Source: Candidatus Zixiibacteriota bacterium (GTDB taxonomy: Bacteria; Zixibacteria; MSB-5A5; WJJR01). Taken from it: 5,692 bases of DNA. Each line of letters starts with the position of its first letter. Positions within the stretch are counted from its first letter, which is position 1. The stretch spans positions 1-5,692 of the forward strand of contig JAGVEK010000416.1 of the NCBI GenBank assembly GCA_020058315.1, read 5' to 3'. Made by a program: the position numbers and the translations under genes. Positions 1-5,238 of the stretch are shown piece after piece. The notes under the pieces were generated by a model. The model did not search any database. It was not told the DNA's origin and saw only the letters and a program-made list of their open reading frames with translations.

Positions 1-474
1 GCCGACCTCCTGCGATGCCGCTGTCTTCTGGAAGCTGCTCCGGGAAACCCGGGGCTCGATCAGGAACAAACGAACACCGCCATCGACGAACTTCGACAGT
101 TTCGGGACAACCACCCGATCTCCAGGTTTATTCCCGCTGCGGATTCGCTTCTGGCGATGGCCATGGGTCGGTTGTCGATGAAGGATTACCGAACCGGAGT
201 ACTGTACTACAAGATGGGCCGGTACCACGCGTCGCGCGTCTATCTTCAGGACATGATCGATCGCTTTCCAAAATCGCCCATGGTGCCCGATGCTCTGTTC
301 TATATGGCCGAGGGGCAAAGGGAGTCCGACTCGCTGAAGAGTGCCGTCGAACTGTACGAGAAACTGACTGACCTGTACCCCGATCATTCACGCGCGGCAA
401 AGGCGCGTAAGCGTGTGGCCAAGATTGCACGCGATCAGGCCCAGACACCCACCGTTGGTCAGACCTCGCAGTGA
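1..474 (+). CDS. bamD: Outer membrane assembly factor BamD, C-terminal part (5' end outside window)
   Basis: The frame is open from the first base to a TGA at 472-474 and gives the last 157 residues of a BamD/YfiO-type lipoprotein. BamD is a periplasmic TPR lipoprotein of the BAM complex, which inserts beta-barrel proteins into the outer membrane. Visible family features are a DQE-x-T-x-x-A helix near residues 20-28, a stretch reading LSMKDYRTGVLYYKMGRY around residues 56-75 (the paired TPR helices before the Tyr-Tyr-x-x-Gly turn), then DMIDRFPKSP and the closing TPR ending LTDLYPDHSRAAKARKRV. Short TPR turns ending in 'FPKSP' and 'YPDHS' repeat at the expected spacing. The signal peptide and lipobox would lie upstream of the window. 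ATG codons inside the window (such as 157) are internal, because homology continues upstream of them. nadD starts three bases after the stop. A generic TPR protein is the main alternative. Confidence 0.85.
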   Translation, partial: ADLLRCRCLLEAAPGNPGLDQEQTNTAIDELRQFRDNHPISRFIPAADSLLAMAMGRLSMKDYRTGVLYYKMGRYHASRVYLQDMIDRFPKSPMVPDALFYMAEGQRESDSLKSAVELYEKLTDLYPDHSRAAKARKRVAKIARDQAQTPTVGQTSQ

Positions 475-477
475 ACC

Positions 478-1056
478 ATGTCTCGGCGGATCGGCATACT
501 CGGTGGCACATTTGATCCGGTTCACATCGGACACCTGATCCTGGCTTCCTGCGCCCGTGATCAACTGCGCACCGACGAGTTCATCCTTATCCCCAACTCG
601 CGATCACCGCTGAAGTCGTCTGAGCCGGTCGCACCGTTTGCCGACCGGTTCGAGATGTTGTCTCTGGCACTGGTGGAATCCGGGCAATTCTCCGCCAGCG
701 ACATCGAAGGTCAGCGCGGTGAAATCTCGTACATGGTCGATACACTCGGTGCCGTTCGGGACTCGAGGCCGGGCGCCGAGTTGCATCTGGTTCTCGGATC
801 CGACAGTGTCAGGGATCTGCCGCGATGGAGAGACGCCGGGACGATCCTGCGCCTCGCTCGCCTGGCGGTGGTTGCCAGGGATGGATGTGTGCCCGATGAA
901 CTCCCTGAAGGGGCGACCGTGATTCAGATGCCGCGCATCGACATTTCCGCCTCACTGATCAGGCAAAATGTCGCCGCAGGGTTATCAATCGATTTTCTGA
1001 CACCGGCGTCTGTCGTGTCCCATATTCGGCGGATCGGTCTGTACCGTTCCTCCTAA
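478..1056 (+). CDS. nadD: Nicotinate-nucleotide adenylyltransferase NadD
   Basis: This 192-residue cytosolic enzyme transfers AMP from ATP to nicotinate mononucleotide, giving deamido-NAD in NAD biosynthesis. The length is normal for NadD. The N-terminal nucleotidyltransferase motif GGTFDPVHIGH is at residues 9-19, with H16 and H19 forming the HxGH ATP-binding signature. The central YMVDTL and the LGSDSVRDLPRW segment match the family's 'YTIDTL' and 'GxD..W' elements. The C-terminal ISASLIR (156-162) corresponds to the ISSTxIR ATP-binding motif, followed by the typical ending around residues 176-189. The substrate loop reads SPLK where many NadD proteins have PPHK. The ATG at 478 follows the bamD stop by three bases and has no clear Shine-Dalgarno sequence, so termination-reinitiation coupling with bamD is likely. 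The gene ends at an A-rich tract. Confidence 0.95.
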   Translation: MSRRIGILGGTFDPVHIGHLILASCARDQLRTDEFILIPNSRSPLKSSEPVAPFADRFEMLSLALVESGQFSASDIEGQRGEISYMVDTLGAVRDSRPGAELHLVLGSDSVRDLPRWRDAGTILRLARLAVVARDGCVPDELPEGATVIQMPRIDISASLIRQNVAAGLSIDFLTPASVVSHIRRIGLYRSS

Positions 1057-1083
1057 AAAAACCGCGCGGATGCTTGTTCCGCG
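1055..1083 (-). terminator. Hairpin next to a seven-A tract; possible reverse-strand terminator
   Basis: CGCGGA (1065-1070) and TCCGCG (1078-1083) form a perfect 6-bp stem around a 7-base loop. A run of seven A (1055-1061) lies on its left side, so read on the minus strand this is a GC-rich stem followed three bases later by seven U, the form of an intrinsic terminator. On the plus strand there is no good U-tract after the stem. It could block antisense transcription into nadD, or be an operator-like palindrome, since it overlaps the -35 of the promoter for the next gene. Confidence 0.45.
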
Positions 1084-1102
1084 TCGCGTAGTTTGTTATA
1101 CT
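1074..1102 (+). promoter_or_regulatory. Extended -10 sigma70-type promoter for the DUF2064-like/creatininase unit
   Basis: A -10 hexamer TATACT (1097-1102, five of six matches to consensus) is preceded by TG-T (1094-1096), an extended -10 element. TTGTTC (1074-1079), a partial -35, lies exactly 17 bases upstream. The expected start of transcription is about 1108-1109, which would put the ribosome-binding site almost at the 5' end of the mRNA. The -35 sits in the loop and right arm of the hairpin at 1065-1083. Confidence 0.6.
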
Positions 1103-1108
1103 CGCCCC

Positions 1109-1115
1109 AGAGAGG
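1109..1115 (+). promoter_or_regulatory. Ribosome-binding site that selects the GTG start at 1123
   Basis: AGAGAGG lies seven bases before the GTG at 1123. An upstream in-frame TTG at 1093 overlaps the -10 promoter element and has no Shine-Dalgarno sequence, so GTG 1123 is preferred. Confidence 0.65.
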
Positions 1116-1122
1116 TTGGCAG

Positions 1123-1881
1123 GTGGCATCCAAAGAAACGATCATCATTCAAGTCAGGAATCCTGCGGGCATCGATGAACCGATTCCTGTGCTCCGTGTT
1201 TTCGATGATGACCAGATGCTGCGCCTGAAGCGGGCGTTTTTCGAGGACACCCTGCGGCAGGTGGCCGAGATTGAACAGATCGACATCAAGATCTCCGTCG
1301 CGCCCCCGCCGCGTGTCGTTTGGGCGAGGGAGGCCATCGAGCACCTGGCGGAGCGCTTTCCCCGCCGCCGCCGTTTCCGCGAGCTGGCCAAACGCGCTGA
1401 AATCATCCCTCATCAGGTCGTTCCGCTGGAGGATCGCACCGCCCGCAATCTCACTCACTGCCTCGACATGGGCTATGAGCGGGTCGTTCTGGTCGGTGGA
1501 TACCATCCGACTCTCGACCCCGAGCGCCTGCATGACGCGCTCAGGCATTTGAAGAATCACCCTCTGATCCTTGGTCCGACAATCGAGGGCGGCTGCTATC
1601 TGATCGGCCTACGTGCCGACTGCCGGAAGGCGATCGGTCTGGTGACGCTGGGATCGGACGTGTCCTACTCGCACTCAACCGCGGCTTTGGGTCGCGCCGG
1701 TATCACATGGCAGGAAATCGATCTTTCTTATGACGTTGGTCATCAGGAGGATCTCGAATTCATCGTCCGGGAAATCAACCACTGCCGCTCTGTCGGCGAT
1801 GAAGATACCGCCCTTTGCACGGAGAGCGTTCTTGCCGAGTTCATCGATGGCAGACCGATCGGTGATGGCTTCCGGGATTGA
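1123..1881 (+). CDS. DUF2064/TIGR04282-like GT-A-fold transferase with degenerate active site
   Basis: From the GTG start this is 252 residues. The C-terminal half resembles the DUF2064/TIGR04282 family (glycosyltransferase or nucleotidyltransferase-like, GT-A fold, related to CofC and MobA). The order is: RVVLVGGYHPTLDPERL (120-136) where the family has a 'GSDCPdLtp' segment, then LGPTIEGGCYLIGL (150-163) for 'GPaeDGGYyLiGl', a 'LGSDVSYSHST' segment (176-186), and YDVGHQEDL (203-211) for 'DvDtpeDL'. The Asp of GSDCP is Tyr (Y127), the first D of DGG is Glu (E155), and the second D of DVD is Gly (G206). The N-terminal 'KTRL' nucleotide-binding loop is not recognisable. The fold call is fairly secure, but normal catalysis is doubtful. 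It probably shares a promoter (1074-1102) and mRNA with the creatininase gene 80 bases downstream. Its substrate is unknown. No signal peptide is seen, so it is likely cytosolic. Confidence 0.7.
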   Translation: MASKETIIIQVRNPAGIDEPIPVLRVFDDDQMLRLKRAFFEDTLRQVAEIEQIDIKISVAPPPRVVWAREAIEHLAERFPRRRRFRELAKRAEIIPHQVVPLEDRTARNLTHCLDMGYERVVLVGGYHPTLDPERLHDALRHLKNHPLILGPTIEGGCYLIGLRADCRKAIGLVTLGSDVSYSHSTAALGRAGITWQEIDLSYDVGHQEDLEFIVREINHCRSVGDEDTALCTESVLAEFIDGRPIGDGFRD

Positions 1882-1887
1882 ACATCC

Positions 1888-1911
1888 ACGCGGGCGCTCC
1901 TGCACCCGCGT
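1888..1911 (+). other. Strong intercistronic hairpin
   Basis: ACGCGGG (1888-1894) pairs perfectly with CCCGCGT (1905-1911). Inside the loop GC/GC can pair again around a TCCT tetraloop after one mismatch. It starts seven bases after the stop of the DUF2064-like gene. No U-tract follows, so it is not a classic intrinsic terminator. A role in mRNA stability, partial attenuation or differential expression within the operon is inferred from position only. Confidence 0.45.
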
Positions 1912-1950
1912 CTCCTCGATCGGTATTCCAAAGTGGTCCGCTGATTCACC

Positions 1951-1957
1951 AGGGAGG
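1951..1957 (+). promoter_or_regulatory. Ribosome-binding site that selects the ATG at 1962
   Basis: AGGGAGG lies four bases before ATG 1962. The frame stays open upstream to a TTG at 1878, but that extension crosses the hairpin and has no Shine-Dalgarno sequence or family similarity. Confidence 0.7.
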
Positions 1958-1961
1958 CTTA

Positions 1962-2696
1962 ATGCCCACTTACTGGGAAGATCTCAATTGGATTGAATTC
2001 CAGAAACGTGTCCCTGCGGAATTCTCCACGGCAATCATCCCCGTTGGAACTGTTGAGGCCCATGGTGTCGCGCCACTCGGGACCGACAATTTCATTCCCA
2101 TCGATCTGGTCGCACAGATTGCCGATGACTTGCCAGCGCTGATCTGCCCGCCGATCCATTATGGACAGGTTCGCGGGCTGGCAGGATATCCCGGATCGGC
2201 CGCAGTCGACGAGCCCGCGCTGCTGTCGTATTGTCAGAGCGTCCTTTGCAGCATTGCCGACTGGGGCTTTCGCCACTTGATCATCATCAACGGGCATGGC
2301 GGGAACACACAGACACTGAAACAGGCGGCGTGGACTGTTCACTCCAGAACGAAGATCAAGATCATGGTTCTCGACTGGTGGACCCTGGCCTACCCCGTTT
2401 GCGAAGACGTGTATGGTCAGGCCGGCGGTCATGCCGGTTGTGATGAGACCGGCTACATACAGGCCATCCGTCCCGGCACGGTTCATCCCGAGCTGTACAG
2501 GAACTCGATGGTGTTCAACGTCAATCCCGCCGCTGCGCTGTTCCCGTCCCCTGGCCCGGTGATCACCTACAAAGAGGGTGAGGGCGCGCCGGTGTTCGAT
2601 CCAGCCAAAGCGCGCCGCTATCGCGACGGCGCCATCGCCAGAGTGCGAGAGTATTGCCGTAGCGTTCTTTCTCATTGGCAGGATATGGGAATCTGA
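1962..2696 (+). CDS. Creatininase-family metal-dependent amidohydrolase
   Basis: This 244-residue cytosolic protein has the usual length and full motif set of the creatininase superfamily, which includes creatinine amidohydrolase, the mycofactocin peptidase MftE and the archaeal FAPy deformylase ArfB. Near the N-terminus IPVGTVEAHGVAPLGTD (26-42) matches 'P.GS.EqHGpHLPl.TD', supplying candidate metal ligands E32, H34 and D42. NGHGGN (110-115) is the second metal/active-site loop, and GGHAGCDET (155-163) matches the 'HAG..ET' motif with E162. All motifs look intact, so the enzyme is probably active with a divalent metal. The usual HGPHLP is HGVAPL here, so the segment after the metal His differs. 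The substrate cannot be assigned. It lies 80 bases after the DUF2064-like gene on the same strand and is probably co-transcribed with it. The start is set by the AGGGAGG at 1951. Confidence 0.88.
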   Translation: MPTYWEDLNWIEFQKRVPAEFSTAIIPVGTVEAHGVAPLGTDNFIPIDLVAQIADDLPALICPPIHYGQVRGLAGYPGSAAVDEPALLSYCQSVLCSIADWGFRHLIIINGHGGNTQTLKQAAWTVHSRTKIKIMVLDWWTLAYPVCEDVYGQAGGHAGCDETGYIQAIRPGTVHPELYRNSMVFNVNPAAALFPSPGPVITYKEGEGAPVFDPAKARRYRDGAIARVREYCRSVLSHWQDMGI

Positions 2697-3223
2697 CCGG
2701 CCCTCTCGGGAAAGCGGTATGACCTCCCCGTGTGCCGAGTGGTACGAACCTGCGATTTCCTCTCGTCCTGTTATGCTGCGCTCGCCGGCTCGCGGAGAGA
2801 GCAAGGCATCTGGTGTTTTCTTGTCCTCAGCGCGAAACGCTTGGAAAGGCGCGTTCTTCGCGGTTGCCCGCTCGCAAACTACGTGGAACGACCTGATGCT
2901 TTCCCCTCAGCAACTGGGTGAAGCGCGGTCAAGCCGCTTTGATTCTGCTTGCGTGTTTCCCCTTGGGTTTCCATCTTCGCTCGTGAGGGGCCCTTATTTC
3001 ACAAGAGAGCGCGAATTGACGAAGCGGAGATCATTGGAGGCAATGGAAGGTTCCGACGCGGAGGCACGCGGGCACGTCGCATCTCAATTATCCGTCGCGC
3101 GTTTGTTGCTCGGAAGTCATTTGGAATCGTCATGCCGCGACATGGGTGACTGCTCGCGTGTGCGACAAGCGGTACCATCCGAATGGATTGCACTCTCATC
3201 ACGACTCACAATGTGAGGAACCC
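2697..3223. other. Intergenic stretch with no convincing gene
   Basis: About 527 bases separate the creatininase stop from the next supported start. One plus frame stays open across it (ATG 2719 to TGA 3214-3216), but the translation is Arg/Ser-rich, has no motif I recognise, lacks a well-spaced Shine-Dalgarno sequence and shows no coding-like bias. A TG-T-TATGCT extended -10 look-alike sits at 2769-2777 without a clear -35. A weak stem AAGCG/CGCTT occurs at 2921-2939. The region could be a decayed gene, a non-coding RNA or a long leader. No known RNA family was recognised. Confidence 0.4.
3215..3220 (+). promoter_or_regulatory. Ribosome-binding site that selects the GTG at 3224
   Basis: GAGGAA (3215-3220) ends three bases before GTG 3224 (five bases from the end of GAGG). 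The upstream in-frame ATG-less extension to 3146 is His/Asp/Cys-rich with no SD, so GTG 3224 is preferred. Confidence 0.6.
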
Positions 3224-3685
3224 GTGGGAAGCAGCGACCTTGACCGGTATTCGACACTGATGTCCTATCTCCAGTACGAGAACTCAATGTACTGGGGGCG
3301 CGCGAACTTCTTTCTTGTTGGGAGCACAGCATTGTTTGGGTTCTTCGCCGCGAACCTGCCAGCGCCCTCTCCGTCTACGGAGTGGCACAGAGTGATCGCA
3401 TTGGCAGTTGTCGGCTTGGCAGGCTTCATTCTGACCCTTCTATGGCACAGGTGCATGTGGGCAGGCGAATTCTGGCTGGATCGCTGGCATACACTACTGA
3501 AAGAAATCGAGCCCTTGGCCTTCGGCGACCGGATGGTCTTTCGCGACGTTCAACGGCGCGAAGGAGGCCCTCGCCTTGTCCACGCCCGGCCGGTTGCTCG
3601 GCGAACCGTGTACCTTTTCTACTGTCTCTGGACTGGTCTGTTGGCGTACTCGTTGGTACTCGTGGTCCTGAAGGTCCGCAGTTAG
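3224..3685 (+). CDS. Small three-helix integral membrane protein, function unknown
   Basis: From the GTG this is 153 residues. A short soluble N-terminus (1-25, Tyr-rich) leads to TM1 at about 29-45 (starting at the R26-x-N28-F-F motif) and TM2 at about 57-74. A Trp-rich juxtamembrane segment follows (W74, W79, W84, W88, with acidic E82, E94 and E96), then a charged loop of about 30 residues, and TM3 at about 128-149 near the C-terminus. No signal peptide or catalytic motif is visible. The R-x-N-F-F entry to TM1 and the Trp/Glu pattern after TM2 faintly recall RipA-type or SLATT-like small membrane proteins, some of which occur in defence loci. This is an impression, not an assignment. Flanking sequence is gene-poor and the next ORF looks truncated, so the gene may belong to a horizontally acquired patch. 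The pattern of hydrophobic blocks and the good ribosome-binding site support a real gene. Confidence 0.7.
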   Translation: MGSSDLDRYSTLMSYLQYENSMYWGRANFFLVGSTALFGFFAANLPAPSPSTEWHRVIALAVVGLAGFILTLLWHRCMWAGEFWLDRWHTLLKEIEPLAFGDRMVFRDVQRREGGPRLVHARPVARRTVYLFYCLWTGLLAYSLVLVVLKVRS

Positions 3686-3701
3686 CCCGGCCGCCGGTGC
3701 A

Positions 3702-3734
3702 GGCGTAGCCAGATACCTGGCATGGAGGCACGCC
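3702..3734. repeat. Nested inverted repeats between two accessory ORFs
   Basis: GCCAG (3708-3712) and CTGGC (3717-3721) form a perfect stem with an ATAC loop. GGCGT (3702-3706) and ACGCC (3730-3734) can pair outside it, leaving an 8-base one-sided bulge. It lies 16 bases after the membrane-protein stop. There is no U-tract. It may be an intercistronic structure or a recombination remnant. Confidence 0.35.
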
Positions 3735-3750
3735 GATGGCCCGAAGCAGC

Positions 3751-3756
3751 GGAGGG
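3751..3756 (+). promoter_or_regulatory. Strong ribosome-binding site before the zinc-ribbon ORF
   Basis: GGAGGG lies five bases before ATG 3762, one of the better Shine-Dalgarno matches in the window. It suggests the ORF was once a functional gene start. Confidence 0.55.
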
Positions 3757-3761
3757 AACGA

Positions 3762-4001
3762 ATGATCGACGAGGATGAACCAAAGCGAATCGATCTCCTC
3801 TGCCCGCGCTGCGACATTCTTGTCGAGGCTAAAGTTCAGACGACCGTCCGGGGGCCGCTAACATCCGAGGCTGCGGAGAGGGCTTTTTTGCCCCCACCTC
3901 AAATCCGGTATCCGATGGTTAGAAACACGCGACGAATCTTGTATTCCTCGAAGGACTTTCCGGGGTTGGTGTTACGCAGTTCGTACGCACCGTGCACGTA
4001 A
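3762..4001 (+). pseudogene. Short CPxC zinc-ribbon ORF, probable N-terminal remnant of a longer gene
   Basis: The ORF encodes 79 residues. The first 45 or so look like a genuine protein N-terminus: an acidic start, then LLCPRCDILVEAKV (12-25) with a CPxC knuckle (C14, C17), as at the start of zinc-ribbon proteins, including some DUF4145-domain proteins. A zinc ribbon needs a second Cys pair, and none follows in a suitable position. From about residue 46 the frame is antisense to the barrel-protein gene, whose stop codon is at 3899-3901, and that tail looks like random antisense translation. The simplest reading is a gene cut off near 3880-3900, leaving its ribosome-binding site and first 40-45 codons. 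The alternative is a small intact protein that overlaps its convergent neighbour by about 100 bases. The DUF4145 link is tentative. Confidence 0.5.
3875..3898 (-). terminator. Hairpin directly after the barrel-protein stop
   Basis: On the minus strand GGTGGGGGC (3898-3890) pairs with GCCCTCTCC (3883-3875) around a six-A loop: eight pairs, including one G-U, and one U-U mismatch. It begins immediately downstream of the TGA at 3901-3899. No U-tract follows, so it is a 3'-end hairpin that may terminate weakly or protect the mRNA. On the plus strand the same element has a T6 loop and slightly poorer pairing. Confidence 0.4.
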
Positions 4002-5182
4002 GCCAGGTCCAAGACCATGACCCGATCGAACAGGAAGCCCGCACCGAACGTCATGTACTGGCGTTGGGACTCAATGTAATGGCGTGCAATCGGCAGCGGA
4101 TCCAGGAAGTAACCCGCGCGGAGATTCACTCCCTGAGCGGGGAACAGATACTCGGCACCGAAATGCCAACTGATGGCTTCCCGCAGATTTTCCGCCATAA
4201 ACTGCTGATCGGAAATGTTGCTGAGCGATGGACTGTCATAGCTGATCTCAAGCTGCGACCAATCGGAGTAGCGAAGATCACCAGTCACTGTCAGGTGGCT
4301 GGTCACTCCGGAAATCCCCGCTCCGAAGGCGAACGGCCTCGTGATCGAGTATGACGCACCTGAGTCAGGGTAGCCGGGGTAGGACTCTTCCGCGGCCAGA
4401 TATGTCGGTGTCTCGATTACGACCCCTGCGGTCAGCTCACGGGAGATTGCATAGGTCGCACCAGCCGTTCCCGCGACGCCCACGTAGTCAATCGTGATCG
4501 ATTGGTCATCGATCCATGTCTGAGCCGGATCATTGCTGCGGAAGACTTGTCTCCAGTCGTACTCATCCCTTCCGGTCAGGAGATGTCCAGAGATGCCGGC
4601 GGAGAGACGCGGGGACACGTCCACAGCACCCGACGCGGTCCATTTCCAAAGTCCACCGCTCTCTGCCTCTCGCGCCGTGATCGACGTGTAACCGGGCGAA
4701 GGAGGATACTGTAATCCCACTGCCCGGTCGAAACTGTTCACACGATTCAAGCCGAATGCAAAGACCAGGGAGCCGCGATACGTTGGCACTGGAATGGCAA
4801 GCGACAGGGCGTTGATGCGCGTCTTCCTTAGCGCCTGTCCGCCGCTGTAGACCTGATCATCGGTTACGATCCGCGAATTGTTGGTTACGCGTGCGTGCGA
4901 GAGACCAAAGCGAAGTTCGATCCGGCGGATGCGCGCGAGATTCGCCGGATTGCAGATGACTGCCGATCCATCGTTCCCCGTGATAATCCCGGTATTCCCC
5001 ATCGCCATGGCACGCGCATCGACACCGAAGAAATCAGATTGGATGGCCTCCTGGAAGTAGGGCACACGGGGCACCGTATCGATCGTCTGTGCCACTGCCA
5101 CGATTGCCGAGAACCACAAGACAACTGTACCCAGAGCAGAGCAAATCCATTGGTACGATGTCGGGAGATCACGATGGATCAC
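3899..5182 (-). CDS. FadL/PorV-like outer membrane beta-barrel protein (OMPP1/UPF0164 type)
   Basis: From GTG 5182 this is 427 residues, in the usual range for FadL/OMPP1-like barrels. Residues 1-31 form a signal peptide: R4 in the n-region, a hydrophobic core (13-30), and AVA before Q32 as a signal peptidase I site. There is no lipobox. The N-terminal family signature follows: FGVDARAMAMG (52-62), then a Gly/Asp/Ser turn and NPANL (78-82), equivalent to 'sARAlaMGgA...dDaSAi..NPAgLa'. The rest alternates short Gly/aromatic strands, including PTYRGSLVFAFGLNRVNSFD, and ends in RVFLTIGYRI, a typical barrel strand. FadL homologues carry hydrophobic molecules across the outer membrane, while PorV-type relatives serve type IX secretion. 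Which applies cannot be told here. An alternative ATG at 5242 overlaps the upstream stop (ATGA) but would put 20 residues before the signal peptide. It is convergent with the accessory interval and downstream of a disordered-protein gene. Confidence 0.8.
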   Translation of the reverse strand: MIHRDLPTSYQWICSALGTVVLWFSAIVAVAQTIDTVPRVPYFQEAIQSDFFGVDARAMAMGNTGIITGNDGSAVICNPANLARIRRIELRFGLSHARVTNNSRIVTDDQVYSGGQALRKTRINALSLAIPVPTYRGSLVFAFGLNRVNSFDRAVGLQYPPSPGYTSITAREAESGGLWKWTASGAVDVSPRLSAGISGHLLTGRDEYDWRQVFRSNDPAQTWIDDQSITIDYVGVAGTAGATYAISRELTAGVVIETPTYLAAEESYPGYPDSGASYSITRPFAFGAGISGVTSHLTVTGDLRYSDWSQLEISYDSPSLSNISDQQFMAENLREAISWHFGAEYLFPAQGVNLRAGYFLDPLPIARHYIESQRQYMTFGAGFLFDRVMVLDLAYVHGAYELRNTNPGKSFEEYKIRRVFLTIGYRI

Positions 5183-5190
5183 TGACTCCG

Positions 5191-5197
5191 CCTCCTT
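5191..5197 (-). promoter_or_regulatory. Consensus Shine-Dalgarno that selects GTG 5182
   Basis: On the minus strand AAGGAGG lies eight bases before the GTG at 5182-5180. The alternative ATG at 5242 has only GC-rich sequence before it. The GTG start places a normal signal peptide at the very N-terminus. Confidence 0.7.
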
Positions 5198-5238
5198 CAT
5201 CGGCGGCACGCCTGGATCCACCCTCATGCAACGAGGTT

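Noticed and set aside
128..511. Minus-strand ORF of 127 codons over bamD
   Set aside because: It is Arg/Ser/Pro-rich, has no motif, and lies antisense to a well-supported bamD/nadD frame.
1096..1560. Minus-strand ORF of 154 codons over the DUF2064-like gene
   Set aside because: It is a mirror frame of a gene with recognisable fold motifs and its own promoter and ribosome-binding site.
1959..2804. Minus-strand ORF of 281 codons over the creatininase gene
   Set aside because: It is long only because it mirrors a GC-rich coding frame. The plus strand has the complete creatininase motif set.
2719..3216. Plus-strand ORF of 165 codons in the gap
   Set aside because: It has no recognisable motif, an Arg/Ser-rich composition and no properly spaced Shine-Dalgarno (the GGAGG at 3036 is only two bases from ATG 3043). 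It is mentioned as a weak alternative only.
3681..3734. Integron attC-like site after the membrane-protein gene (GTTAGCC plus nested inverted repeats)
   Set aside because: GTTAGCC does not fit GTTRRRY, no RYYYAAC partner is found at the right distance, and no integrase is present.
3880..3893. GGGC-T6-GCCC as a plus-strand intrinsic terminator
   Set aside because: The T-run is in the loop, not after the stem. It is better explained as part of the hairpin at the 3' end of the minus-strand gene.
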